Shown here: piece after piece, positions 7,519 through 15,689 of the stretch
Numbering within the stretch: position 1 is the stretch's first letter
Layout: each line of letters starts with the position of its first letter
Source of the DNA: Ignatzschineria rhizosphaerae
GTDB lineage: Bacteria; Pseudomonadota; Gammaproteobacteria; Cardiobacteriales; Wohlfahrtiimonadaceae
Length of the DNA: 64,000 bases
Direction: 5' to 3'
NCBI RefSeq assembly: GCF_022655595.1
Contig: NZ_CP093379.1
Location: forward strand, 1,298,501-1,362,500
The notes under the pieces: generated by a model
What the model was told of the DNA's origin: nothing
The model's database searches: none
The model's input: the letters and a program-made list of their open reading frames with translations, nothing else
Program-made: the position numbers and the translations under genes

Positions 7519-7548
7519 AAGCCCGCTATTAAGCGGGCTTTGTACTTT
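7519..7548 (-). terminator. Terminator of the tRNA-Met operon
   Basis: AAGCCCGC (7519-7526) and GCGGGCTT (7533-7540) form a perfect hairpin followed on the minus strand by a run of six T residues. It lies 13 bases downstream of the last tRNA gene. Confidence 0.85.
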
Positions 7549-7552
7549 AATA

Positions 7553-7629
7553 TGGTGGACATAGGTAGATTCGAACTACCGACCCCAGCATTATGAGTGC
7601 TGTGCTCTAACCAACTGAGCTACATGTCC
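7553..7629 (-). tRNA. tRNA-Met (CAT), elongator type, copy 3 in transcription order
   Basis: A 77-base cloverleaf with encoded CCA. The anticodon loop reads CTCATAA with anticodon CAT. The D arm (TAGCTCAGTTGGTTAGAGC) and the anticodon-stem/variable region (ATAATGCTGGGGTC) match elongator tRNA-Met rather than initiator or Ile2 type. The last acceptor pair is a G-U. Confidence 0.93.
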
Positions 7630-7662
7630 TTAAACTTTGAAAGTAGTTTAAAACTTATATGA

Positions 7663-7739
7663 TGGTGGACATGGGTGGATTCGAACCACCGACCCCAGCA
7701 TTATGAGTGCTGTGCTCTAACCAACTGAGCTACATGTCC
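7663..7739 (-). tRNA. tRNA-Met (CAT), elongator type, middle copy
   Basis: Same sequence as its two neighbours except for three bases: a compensated pair in the T stem (GGTGG/CCACC instead of GGTAG/CTACC) and a C that turns the acceptor G-U into G-C. All changes keep the fold, so the gene is functional in sequence. CCA is encoded. Confidence 0.93.
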
Positions 7740-7772
7740 TTAAACTTTTGAAGCAGTTTAACGCTTATAATA

Positions 7773-7849
7773 TGGTGGACATAGGTAGATTCGAACTACC
7801 GACCCCAGCATTATGAGTGCTGTGCTCTAACCAACTGAGCTACATGTCC
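7773..7849 (-). tRNA. tRNA-Met (CAT), elongator type, promoter-proximal copy
   Basis: Identical to the gene at 7553-7629. It starts about ten bases after the predicted transcription start. The three genes repeat exactly every 110 bases, spacers included, which points to tandem duplication. Confidence 0.93.
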
Positions 7850-7865
7850 TTAACAACTGCAGAGA

Positions 7866-7894
7866 ATTTTATAGTGTATCACATCAACTGTCAA
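7866..7894 (-). promoter_or_regulatory. Sigma-70 promoter of the tRNA-Met array
   Basis: TTGACA (-35, 7889-7894) and TAAAAT (-10, 7866-7871) on the minus strand are 17 bases apart, and the first tRNA gene starts 16 bases downstream of the -10. Confidence 0.85.
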
Positions 7895-7985
7895 TACTAT
7901 GTTTCTATTTGCTTAGCATTTGATCTAACCTAGTGAATAACTGCTTTTTCTCACTGTTAAAACATCAAATTAGCAAGCAGAATAA

Positions 7986-8120
7986 TTAGCTTTTTAAGCC
8001 TGCCATGGTCATGAAAATACGAATGATATACGCCAAAATAAAGAGTGACCCTACACCGCCGCACCACAATAAAACTAACCAGCCTAAATTTTTTAATCTT
8101 GAAGGATGATGACTATTCAT
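7986..8120 (-). CDS. DUF2474 family small subunit of the CIO-type bd oxidase
   Basis: A 44-residue protein with one membrane segment, starting MNSHHPSRLKNLGWLVLLW and ending FMTMAGLKS. The pattern RLxxLGWLVLLWxGGV...IR.hM..AG matches DUF2474 proteins, which are encoded after cioAB/cydAB genes and act as a small accessory subunit, like CydX in E. coli. AAGGAG lies nine bases before the ATG. It is 85 bases after cydB with a hairpin between, so it is probably made at a different level from the two large subunits. Confidence 0.8.
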   Translation of the reverse strand: MNSHHPSRLKNLGWLVLLWCGGVGSLFILAYIIRIFMTMAGLKS

Positions 8121-8161
8121 AATATGACTCCTTAAGTGATTTGATAAATTTTTAAATGAAA

Positions 8162-8193
8162 ATCCCGATAAGAATGAGGGCTCTTACCGGGAT
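8162..8193 (-). terminator. Hairpin between cydB and the small subunit gene
   Basis: ATCCCGGTAAGA and TCTTATCGGGAT form a 12-bp stem (one G-U or mismatch) on the minus strand, followed by TTTTC. It could be a partial terminator or an RNA-processing stop that lowers expression of the downstream small gene. Confidence 0.6.
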
Positions 8194-8205
8194 CTTCTCT
8201 TAAAG

Positions 8206-9213
8206 TTAGTACCCTTCACCGGCAATGACTTTGCCACGGAAGATAAAGTAGGTCCAACTTAAGTAAAAAATAATGATAGGTAGCATGATCAGCGTCCCCA
8301 CTAAGCCAAACATCTGACTAGATGAGGCGGAGGCTGCCATCTCTAGCGTAATACTTGGTGGGATGATATAGGGGAAGAATAGTGAGGTATAACCCACCAT
8401 GCCACATACCATTATAAAAACTGTTAATAAAAAGCCTTTGCCGGCACTCATAGAATTACCCAGAAGCATTAAAAGCACCAAACCAATAATTATCATTGAT
8501 CCAACCACAAGATAGAGTCTTGCTCCTACTAATAATGGCATCAACTTAGTAGAAAATAGCATTGCAATCATAATGGCAATCAAGACGATAATAAGGGCAA
8601 AAATAGCAGGTTTTTTAAAACTCAAAACACGATTTTTAAGCGTATCATTACCCTTCATTGCACCCCAAAAGATCCCAATTACGGCAAACATAATGACAAG
8701 ACCCACACCGGTTAAGAGTGAAAATGGTGAAATCCAATCGGTATCTTTACCATCAAAGAAGTGGGTGCCTTGCGCCGTTGTACCAATTAAGAATCCCTCT
8801 AAGAAGGCTCCTGCCATCATGCCTTGCATTAAGGCTGCAATGTAAGATCCTACAACAAATGCAATCGTCCAGATTTTTTTGTGCCCAGCAGGTGAATGGA
8901 CTCTAAACTCAAAAGCAACACCGCGAAGAATAAGTGCAAATAACATCACCACAATAGGAAAGGTAAATGCTTCTAAAATCACCGCATAAGCTAATGGGAA
9001 TGCCCCCATTAAAGCAGCTCCTCCCAGGATTAACCAAGTTTCATTGCCATCCCAAACAGGGGAAATAGAATCAATAAACTCATCTTTTACAGCTTCTTGC
9101 TTTACAAAGGGGAGCAAGATTCCTACTCCTAAGTCAAAACCATCAGCTACGATATAGACTGCAACGCCAATAAGGATGACGAAAGCCCAGATAAACGATA
9201 AATCAAATGCCAT
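8206..9213 (-). CDS. cydB: Cytochrome bd-type (CIO) quinol oxidase subunit II
   Basis: A 335-residue integral membrane protein of normal CydB length. The N-terminus has the family signature FVILIGVAVYIVADGFDLGVG (first part), and SPVWDGNETWLILGGAALMGAFP lies at about residues 50-73. About eight membrane segments are visible. It pairs with CydA in the cytoplasmic membrane and helps bind the haems and the oxygen channel. The start ATG is one base after the cydA stop, with AAAGGAG inside the end of cydA, so the two are translationally linked. Confidence 0.95.
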   Translation of the reverse strand: MAFDLSFIWAFVILIGVAVYIVADGFDLGVGILLPFVKQEAVKDEFIDSISPVWDGNETWLILGGAALMGAFPLAYAVILEAFTFPIVVMLFALILRGVAFEFRVHSPAGHKKIWTIAFVVGSYIAALMQGMMAGAFLEGFLIGTTAQGTHFFDGKDTDWISPFSLLTGVGLVIMFAVIGIFWGAMKGNDTLKNRVLSFKKPAIFALIIVLIAIMIAMLFSTKLMPLLVGARLYLVVGSMIIIGLVLLMLLGNSMSAGKGFLLTVFIMVCGMVGYTSLFFPYIIPPSITLEMAASASSSQMFGLVGTLIMLPIIIFYLSWTYFIFRGKVIAGEGY

Positions 9214-9214
9214 T

Positions 9215-10582
9215 TTATTGATCTCCTTTACTCATATTGTCATGATCAATTGCCGTTGTTTCACTGCTATCAATCCCTCTTCTCATTAAGCGAACCATAT
9301 AGAGGTAGCCTGTAATAAAGACTAAGCTATAGACTAAGATAAATCCTAATAAGCTAATGCTCATATGAAGCGTTGTATGAGGAGATACAGCATCTGCCGT
9401 ACGAAGTAGACCATTGACAACCCAAGGCTGACGACCAACTTCCGTTACAAACCAACCGGCAAGAATTGCTAACAATCCTGAAGGCCCCATCCAAACAATG
9501 AAAGTTAACCAGCACTTATTGGTGTAAAAGGTGCCTTTCTTACGCTGATAAAGACTAATAAGTGCTGCTAATAACATGAGTCCACCAAGTGCTACCATGA
9601 TTCTAAATGCCCAAAATACAACAGGAACATTCGGACGATCGGCTTTTGACACTTCATCTAATGCCGGCACTTGATCCGTTAAGCTGTGCGTTAAAATTAA
9701 ACTTCCTAATACAGGAATCGCAATTTCAAAACGGTTTGTCTCACTCTCTGAATCTGGTAGTGCAAAAAGTACCAATGGTGTTGCGCCGTACCCTTCATTC
9801 GTCCAGTGCCCTTCCATTGCCGCAATCTTCATCGGCTGATGTTTCAAAGTATTTAAACCATGTAAGTCGCCGGCAAAAATTTGTAAGGGAATCGTAATCA
9901 CTAAGAACCACATCGACATCGAAAACATCTTTTTATATTCAGGATGTTGATTACCTTTACGAAGATGCCATGCAGCCACTGATCCAACAAAAAGCGCTGT
10001 TGTTACAAATACCGCTAATCCCATATGTACTAAACGATAAGGAAATGATGGGTTAAATACCACTGCAAACCAATCCACAGGCACAACGCGGTTATCAATG
10101 ATTTCATAACCTGCTGGCGTTTGCATCCAGCTATTTGAGGAGAGAATCCAAAACATTGAAAGGAATGTTCCAAGGGCCACCATACAAGTTGCAAAGAAGT
10201 GTGTCTTCTTGCCTACTCGATTTTCACCAAAAAGCATAACCCCAAGAAATCCTGCTTCTAAGAAGAAGGCGGTTGTCACTTCATAGGTTAAAAGTGGCCC
10301 TGTAATACCACCTGCAAAGCGTGAAAATTCGCTCCAATGGGTTCCAAACTGAAATGCCATCACAACACCAGAAACAACGCCCATTCCAAAGTTCACGGCA
10401 AAGATTTTACTCCAGAACTTATAGATATTTTCATATTTAACTTTCCCTGTCTTTAACCAAAGAAAATGAATCACCGCAAGATACGATGCAAGCCCGATCG
10501 TAATGGCCGGGAAAATAATATGAAATGAAACAGTAAAAGCGAACTGTATACGCGCCAGATCTAACGCTTCAACTCCAAACAT
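9215..10582 (-). CDS. cydA: Cytochrome bd-type (CIO) quinol oxidase subunit I
   Basis: 455 residues from ATG 10582, chosen because AGGAG lies eight bases before it; a longer frame to 10633 has no such support. H21 in RIQFAFTVSFHIIFP is the high-spin haem ligand, and GWFVTEVGRQPW near the C-terminal third marks the quinol oxidase. The Q-loop is short, as in the cyanide-insensitive (CIO) branch of the family. It oxidises ubiquinol and reduces oxygen to water without pumping protons, protecting against low oxygen, cyanide, sulfide or nitric oxide. Operon: cydA, cydB, DUF2474 gene. A 26-base palindrome lies 126 bases upstream (10708-10733). Confidence 0.95.
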   Translation of the reverse strand: MFGVEALDLARIQFAFTVSFHIIFPAITIGLASYLAVIHFLWLKTGKVKYENIYKFWSKIFAVNFGMGVVSGVVMAFQFGTHWSEFSRFAGGITGPLLTYEVTTAFFLEAGFLGVMLFGENRVGKKTHFFATCMVALGTFLSMFWILSSNSWMQTPAGYEIIDNRVVPVDWFAVVFNPSFPYRLVHMGLAVFVTTALFVGSVAAWHLRKGNQHPEYKKMFSMSMWFLVITIPLQIFAGDLHGLNTLKHQPMKIAAMEGHWTNEGYGATPLVLFALPDSESETNRFEIAIPVLGSLILTHSLTDQVPALDEVSKADRPNVPVVFWAFRIMVALGGLMLLAALISLYQRKKGTFYTNKCWLTFIVWMGPSGLLAILAGWFVTEVGRQPWVVNGLLRTADAVSPHTTLHMSISLLGFILVYSLVFITGYLYMVRLMRRGIDSSETTAIDHDNMSKGDQ

Positions 10583-10707
10583 CTTCAGAGCTCCTAAATT
10601 AAGTGAAATAGATAATTGCAGACACTCTAACAATGACCTAAATCAAAAAACAGGTGCAGTTACGGACAAGAAACTAGTACAGTTTTACAATATCGACAGA
10701 AATAAGA

Positions 10708-10733
10708 GAAGTTTCTGTAAATACAGAAACTTC
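10708..10733. promoter_or_regulatory. Perfect 11-bp inverted repeat upstream of cydA
   Basis: GAAGTTTCTGT-AAAT-ACAGAAACTTC is a perfect dyad. There is no T run after it on either strand, so it is not a standard terminator of the gene at 11010-12569. Its place about 125 bases before cydA fits an operator or an mRNA leader hairpin. No FNR-type TTGATNNNNATCAA site was seen in this leader. Confidence 0.45.
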
Positions 10734-11009
10734 CATCACATATTCTTTTAAAGTTTTCAAGAAAATCAAATGACTTTTGAAAAAATGGGCTCTTTTTATC
10801 GCTAAATACCCATACTTTTTTATAAAAAAATTCTCTAAAAGACCTAATTTTTGGCTAAAAATATGACATTTCTATTTTCCATCTACGCTCAATTGCCTAC
10901 AGTAGACAGATAACAATAGCCACAATTGTACATAATGATTGTGCTAAAGTTAGCTTAAAAAATTGATAAAACCCCATCAAAATTAAAGATAAAATCTTCA
11001 AAGGCCTCA
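10734..11009. other. Non-coding leader between the MocR-type gene and cydA
   Basis: AT-rich sequence of about 275 bases with no open frame of note. It must carry the cyd promoter, but no clear -35/-10 pair stands out. Confidence 0.4.
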
Positions 11010-12569
11010 TTAATTAATACGAGTAGATGTCCCAGCCTCTAATAATAAGGCTTCAATAAGCTGCCCTAATGTTGCCATTGCACCATCTAATTCTCCCGTC
11101 CATTTAAGCCCATAATTTAAGCGTATATGGTGACGAAACTCTTGTGATGCCGAAAAGATAGGCCCTGGCGCAATACTGATATGCTTAGCTAAAGCCCGGC
11201 GATAAAGTTCTAAAGCATCAATCTCTTTAGGCAGTGTTACCCAGAGAAAATAACCGCCCATCGGCTTTGTTGCCTTCACCCCTGATGGGAAAAACTGCGC
11301 AATCGCTTCTAGCATCCTCTCTTGTGATTTTTGAAGCTCAGCGCGAAGACGCATTAAATGACGATCATAATTACGATGTTTAAGATAATGACTAATCGCA
11401 AGCTGCGAGGGAACTGATGGGGAAATTGTGGTCATCAGTTTTAAACGTTCAATCTGCTTTGCATAACGCCCTGCCGCAACCCAACCAACCCTAAACCCTG
11501 GCGCTAAAGATTTACAAAAAGAATCACAATGAAGGACTAAACCTTCATCATCTAACTCTTTTAAATATGCCGGCAACTCACTATCGTAGTAGACTTCAGA
11601 ATAGACATCATCGACAATTACCGGCACTTGATGCGCTTTGACAAGATCATACAAAGAGACTAGATGTTCTCGTGGCATCGTACAACCCGTTGGATTTTGA
11701 TACTTTGTCATTAAAACTATCGCTTTCACATCAAAGTTATTGAGCGTATCTTCGAGGTACGCTATATCCATTCCGGTTGTCATATCAACGGGAATCTCGA
11801 TAGCTTTAAGTTGTAATCGTTCTAAAATTTGTAAAATCGCATAAAAACAAGGAGCTTCAATCGCAACTAAATCCCCAGGTTTAGTGGTTGCTTGTAATGA
11901 TAGGCTTAAAGCCTCCATGGCGCCACTTGTAATGACAAGCTCATCGCGCTGAATTCTTAACCCATTTAAGCGGTATCGCAGCTCTATTTGTCTTGCAAGC
12001 TCTCTTGAACCCCCTGGCATATCTGAAACCAATTCATAAGATGCATGCGTTAATCCTGTTAAAGACTTTGCCATACTATCGGTTAAATGATTAATGGGAA
12101 ATAGCTCAGGGCTTGGAAAAGCAGATCCAAAAGGGATATGAGAAGCATCTTTATGACTCTCTAATATTGAGAAGATAAAATCACTCATCTCAATATCTTG
12201 CTCTTTAATCGGCTTTGCAATAATGGCGCTAGATGTTTCAGAAAGAGGTGCAGCATAAGGCTGTGGTGATAAAGAGTGGTTTTGTAATAGATCTTCTACA
12301 AAATCAACGGCATTTTGTGAAAACTTTGTAATCGGCGTATCAACACTCTCTGATGCTTTAAACGCAGGATTAATATAAAATCCTGAGCGCTCTTTGGCAT
12401 AGATTACACCTTGAGTCTCTAAAAGAAAGTAAGCTTGCTGAACGGTTGCAGGACTAACGCCATAAATTTGGCTCGCTTTACGAAGAGAGGGCAATTTTTC
12501 ACTCTGCTTTAAAACGCCGGTATGAATCATCTCGCTAATTTGATTAGCAATCTTTTCATAAAGTGTCAT
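11010..12569 (-). CDS. MocR-type regulator: GntR DNA-binding domain fused to aminotransferase
   Basis: About 519 residues from ATG 12569 (AGAGA just upstream); a frame extends to ATG 12638 but adds a charged stretch without a ribosome-binding site. Residues 1-70 are a GntR winged helix (LYEKIANQISEMIHTGVL ... LPSLRKASQIYGVSPATVQQAY). The rest is a class-I aminotransferase fold, with the PLP lysine in SFCKSLAPGFRVGW and ligand residues around KYQNPTG. Members bind PLP and control genes for PLP, amino acid or GABA metabolism. It is divergent from the TSUP permease genes, which are the first candidates for control. Confidence 0.9.
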   Translation of the reverse strand: MTLYEKIANQISEMIHTGVLKQSEKLPSLRKASQIYGVSPATVQQAYFLLETQGVIYAKERSGFYINPAFKASESVDTPITKFSQNAVDFVEDLLQNHSLSPQPYAAPLSETSSAIIAKPIKEQDIEMSDFIFSILESHKDASHIPFGSAFPSPELFPINHLTDSMAKSLTGLTHASYELVSDMPGGSRELARQIELRYRLNGLRIQRDELVITSGAMEALSLSLQATTKPGDLVAIEAPCFYAILQILERLQLKAIEIPVDMTTGMDIAYLEDTLNNFDVKAIVLMTKYQNPTGCTMPREHLVSLYDLVKAHQVPVIVDDVYSEVYYDSELPAYLKELDDEGLVLHCDSFCKSLAPGFRVGWVAAGRYAKQIERLKLMTTISPSVPSQLAISHYLKHRNYDRHLMRLRAELQKSQERMLEAIAQFFPSGVKATKPMGGYFLWVTLPKEIDALELYRRALAKHISIAPGPIFSASQEFRHHIRLNYGLKWTGELDGAMATLGQLIEALLLEAGTSTRIN

Positions 12570-12886
12570 CGATCTCTTCCTATAATCCGTTTTTGTGCCG
12601 TAACGATCATATTCATTACGCTTCTTAAATAGTTCCATCTATCAAAGAATCAGCTATATTGATACAGAGCAGATAATAAAAGAATACTCGTTAATAGGAC
12701 GCTGTTTAATTCCAAAATTTTATCGATTATCTTTTAGATCATCTGCCTAGTTTCTCAATTTTCTAAAGATTCTTAACTTTCTCTCAAAAGAGAAATAAAA
12801 ATCATTCTACACAAGAAACTTGATCTATGTCTATGTTTTTCACTTTGTACCCTTTTTTTGATAAAGATTTTCCTAAAGAGCCAGCC

Positions 12887-13651
12887 ATGACCCATTTTGC
12901 CTTACCCATTACGATACTCTTTGCATTTGCCGCATTACTACATGGCTTAACGGGGCTTGGTTTCCCGATGATCACCACAAGTGTACTTGCCAATCTGATG
13001 TCATTTGAAAAGGCGATCATTATTGCGCTTCTGCCATCTTTACTGATCAATCTCATCATGTTATTGAGTCAAAATGATTGTTCTCTTTGGCAAGAGCTCT
13101 ATTACTATATTAAGCATTACTGGCTTTTGATTGCTTCTAGCATTGTGGGGGGGTATTTCGGCGTTAAACTTCTCTTACTACTTGATGTTGTCTACCTCTA
13201 TCTCCTTCTCTCATTTATCATCCTTTTTTATGTGATCACAAGCTTTATAGGGATTCGCTGGCGGATTCCTATTAATGCATTGACCTTAATCCTTTTTGGC
13301 ACCCTTGCCGGATTAATTGGTAATGCCACTAATGCAATGGCACCCCTTTTAATGATCTATCTACTCTCCACCGATAAAAGCACCAAAGAGATTATCAAAG
13401 CCGGCAATCTTGCTTACCTTACCGGGAAAATTGTCCAGTTTTGGATGTTAAAATCTGAAATTTTTGCAATGCCATCTCAAGAACTCATCGTTTTAGGCGT
13501 TATTACACTTCTCTCGCTGCTCTTTTTGTTTATTGGTATCAAATTTAGAGCGAAAGTCTCTAAAATCTTCTTTACGCGCTTAATTTTAGTGATTTTATTC
13601 ATCTTAGGAATACGCGCCGGATTTAGTGGAATAACACTACTTTTAGGGTAG
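12887..13651 (+). CDS. TSUP (TauE/SafE) family membrane permease, copy 1
   Basis: 254 residues from ATG 12887, preceded by AAAGAG; an upstream ATG at 12827 has no ribosome-binding site. Eight or so membrane segments, with the family pattern FAALLHGLTGLGFPMI near the N-terminus and the repeat GTLAGLIGNATNAMAPLLMIYLL in the middle. TSUP proteins export or import small anions such as sulfite, sulfoacetate or other organosulfur compounds. The next gene is a close paralogue. The divergent MocR-type gene may regulate both. Confidence 0.85.
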   Translation: MTHFALPITILFAFAALLHGLTGLGFPMITTSVLANLMSFEKAIIIALLPSLLINLIMLLSQNDCSLWQELYYYIKHYWLLIASSIVGGYFGVKLLLLLDVVYLYLLLSFIILFYVITSFIGIRWRIPINALTLILFGTLAGLIGNATNAMAPLLMIYLLSTDKSTKEIIKAGNLAYLTGKIVQFWMLKSEIFAMPSQELIVLGVITLLSLLFLFIGIKFRAKVSKIFFTRLILVILFILGIRAGFSGITLLLG

Positions 13652-13683
13652 GATTTATCAGCCTTTTCACGTAAAATAAAAGG

Positions 13684-14448
13684 ATGAATATCTCTCCTAT
13701 CGTTATCTCAACGATCTTTCTATTTTCAGCATTATTGCACGGTTTAACAGGCATGGGGTTTCCCATGATCCCAACCTCCATTATTGCCAATATCTCCTCA
13801 TTTGAAGAGGCAATTATCTTGGCGCTTTTCCCCGCTCTACTAATTAACATCATTATGTTAACCAGCCAAAATGATCGTCCTATCTTACAAGAACTTACCT
13901 ATTATATTCATACCTACTGGTTAATGGTACTTGCTGTAGTTGTAGGAGGCTATTTAGGAGTGAAACTCCTACTGTTTTTAGAAGCGAGCTATCTCTACCT
14001 TCTCCTCTCATCCATTATTCTTTTCTATGTTATTACCAATCTCATCAGGATTCGCTGGCGCATTACAACCAATCCTTTTACGCTCGTCTTTTTTGGATTT
14101 ATTACAGGTATTATTGGTAATGCAACCGATGCGATGGCACCATTACTCATGATCTACCTCCTCTCTACCGATAAAAGCACTAAAGAGATTATTAAAGCAG
14201 GTAATCTTGCTTATTTAACCGGAAAGGTTGTTCAATTTTGGATGTTAAAGTCGGTATTATTTACGCTTCCAAGTACTGATTTACTGATCTTAACCGGCAT
14301 TACTGGCATTACCTTATTAGCGCTTTTTATCGGCATTTATTGCCGGCGCTTTATCTCAGAGATTTTTTTTAAACGTTTAATTTTAATCATTCTCTTAATT
14401 TTAGGAATTCGTGCAGGAATAAATGGTATGATGTTGCTCTTAGGTTAG
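13684..14448 (+). CDS. TSUP (TauE/SafE) family membrane permease, copy 2
   Basis: 254 residues, closely similar along its whole length to the preceding permease. Shared stretches include LLMIYLLSTDKSTKEIIKAG and the LHGLTG.GFPMI signature. It follows 32 bases after copy 1, so this is a tandem duplication kept as an operon. AAAAGG lies right before the ATG. The substrate may differ from copy 1, or the two could form a heterodimer; neither can be read from the sequence. Confidence 0.85.
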   Translation: MNISPIVISTIFLFSALLHGLTGMGFPMIPTSIIANISSFEEAIILALFPALLINIIMLTSQNDRPILQELTYYIHTYWLMVLAVVVGGYLGVKLLLFLEASYLYLLLSSIILFYVITNLIRIRWRITTNPFTLVFFGFITGIIGNATDAMAPLLMIYLLSTDKSTKEIIKAGNLAYLTGKVVQFWMLKSVLFTLPSTDLLILTGITGITLLALFIGIYCRRFISEIFFKRLILIILLILGIRAGINGMMLLLG

Positions 14449-14499
14449 ATTTTAACGAGCTTTGCGCAGAAAATTAAAATAGCGTTACAGATAAAAAAG

Positions 14500-15354
14500 A
14501 TGAATTGCGCATTTACGATTTCTAAATATTTCTTTGGCTACTTTATTACGCCGATGGTTACCATTTCAGCTTTGGCTTTAATGGGGCTCTCTCTTATTCA
14601 CTCAGAAAATGTTTGGCTCGTCTCTCTTGGCATCTTTTATTTTATTATTTTACTGATTATCCCCTTTATTAATATCGGAAGATGGCTCTATCTGTCAGCC
14701 TCAGAAGCTTTTATGATCACAATGGTTTGGGGCAGCTTTATTCTCTATCTCACACTATTTAGTCATGTTAATCCTCTTTACCCCTTTTTAATGGCGCTAC
14801 TGCCGATTATTCCGACCTTTAAAGCCATTGGGGATCGTGTTTTAGAATTAGGCAGAAAACTGATCTCTCTAAAGCTTTTTAAAGGCGATTATCTTAAAGA
14901 TCGCAATGCTGATCAATATCAATTAGAAGATATTGATCAGATGTCTGGCGAAGCATTTGAGCATTACATTGCTAATCTTATCTCTTTTTATGATTTTAAA
15001 AAGATTCGTGTTTCAAGCTATAGCAATGATAAAGGCTTAGATATCTACGCTGAACAAGATAAATTACGCTATGGATTTCAATGTAAACGTTGGGGTAAAA
15101 ATGTCACATTATCAGCCGTGCAAGAGATCTATACCGCTAAAGATCTCTATGAACTTGATAAAATCATTGTCATTACCAATAGTGGCTTCACTAAAGCGGC
15201 CATTGATGCGGCCATTAAGCTCGATGTGATTCTGATTGATCGTAAGCGTTTAGGCGAGATGATTCGCAATATTCAGCCCGCTAAAATGAGAAATAAGCCG
15301 CAAGAAGTTGCGAAAGCTCGAAGCTCTAAAAACAGAACAAAAATTACGCTTTAG
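14500..15354 (+). CDS. Membrane-anchored Mrr-like restriction endonuclease
   Basis: 284 residues. The N-terminal 110 residues have about three to four membrane segments. From about residue 147 a Mrr-type PD-(D/E)XK domain follows: MSGEAFEHYIANLI (helix with the conserved E), then KGLDIYAEQ and FQCKRW, which give the D and QxK catalytic residues, and a C-terminal strand IIVITNSGFTKAAIDAA typical of Mrr_cat. Such proteins cut modified or foreign DNA; the membrane anchor would put the nuclease at the cell envelope, where incoming DNA arrives. It lies 51 bases after the TSUP pair, with a weak ribosome-binding site. No methylase or partner gene is next to it. Confidence 0.8.
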   Translation: MNCAFTISKYFFGYFITPMVTISALALMGLSLIHSENVWLVSLGIFYFIILLIIPFINIGRWLYLSASEAFMITMVWGSFILYLTLFSHVNPLYPFLMALLPIIPTFKAIGDRVLELGRKLISLKLFKGDYLKDRNADQYQLEDIDQMSGEAFEHYIANLISFYDFKKIRVSSYSNDKGLDIYAEQDKLRYGFQCKRWGKNVTLSAVQEIYTAKDLYELDKIIVITNSGFTKAAIDAAIKLDVILIDRKRLGEMIRNIQPAKMRNKPQEVAKARSSKNRTKITL

Positions 15355-15470
15355 TTCGCTATTAATAAGCCTTAATGAATCATCCTAATGGATCATAAAT
15401 TCAATATATAGGGATAGGTTCCCTTCCGCCACAAGATCAGCCCTTTTAAACCAAAAATATTATCAAGACA

Positions 15471-15507
15471 TTTAGTCTGTAATAGCGTTAATAGCATTAC
15501 AGACTAA
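15471..15507. repeat. Perfect 13-bp inverted repeat
   Basis: TTTAGTCTGTAAT (15471-15483) and ATTACAGACTAAA (15495-15507) are perfect inverted copies around a 11-base centre. There is no T run on either side. It lies between the nuclease gene and a degenerate repeat-A copy. Its role is unknown. Confidence 0.5.
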
Positions 15508-15520
15508 AGTACTGATCAAA

Positions 15521-15686
15521 TATCGTAAAATTGGTTTAATAAAAGCCAGTCTAAAATAGCAGGCATAGGACGATAAAGGTGCGTCTTAAACAGAGCCCTG
15601 TAAGATGCCGGATGGAATATATTTCTATTATTAATAGCCCGATGCCCGGCATTTAAATCAGCCTGTTGTGAACCTATTTTACTATC
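15521..15686 (-). mobile_element. Repeat A, degenerate copy
   Basis: Ends TATCGTAAAATTGGTTTAA and, reversed, GATAGTAAAATAGGTTCAC resemble the terminal inverted repeats of the five better copies. The inside shares GATGCCGGATGGAA and a GATGC-CCGGCA segment with the copies at 51667 and 53443. Overall it is diverged and older. Confidence 0.5.
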
Positions 15687-15689
15687 ATT

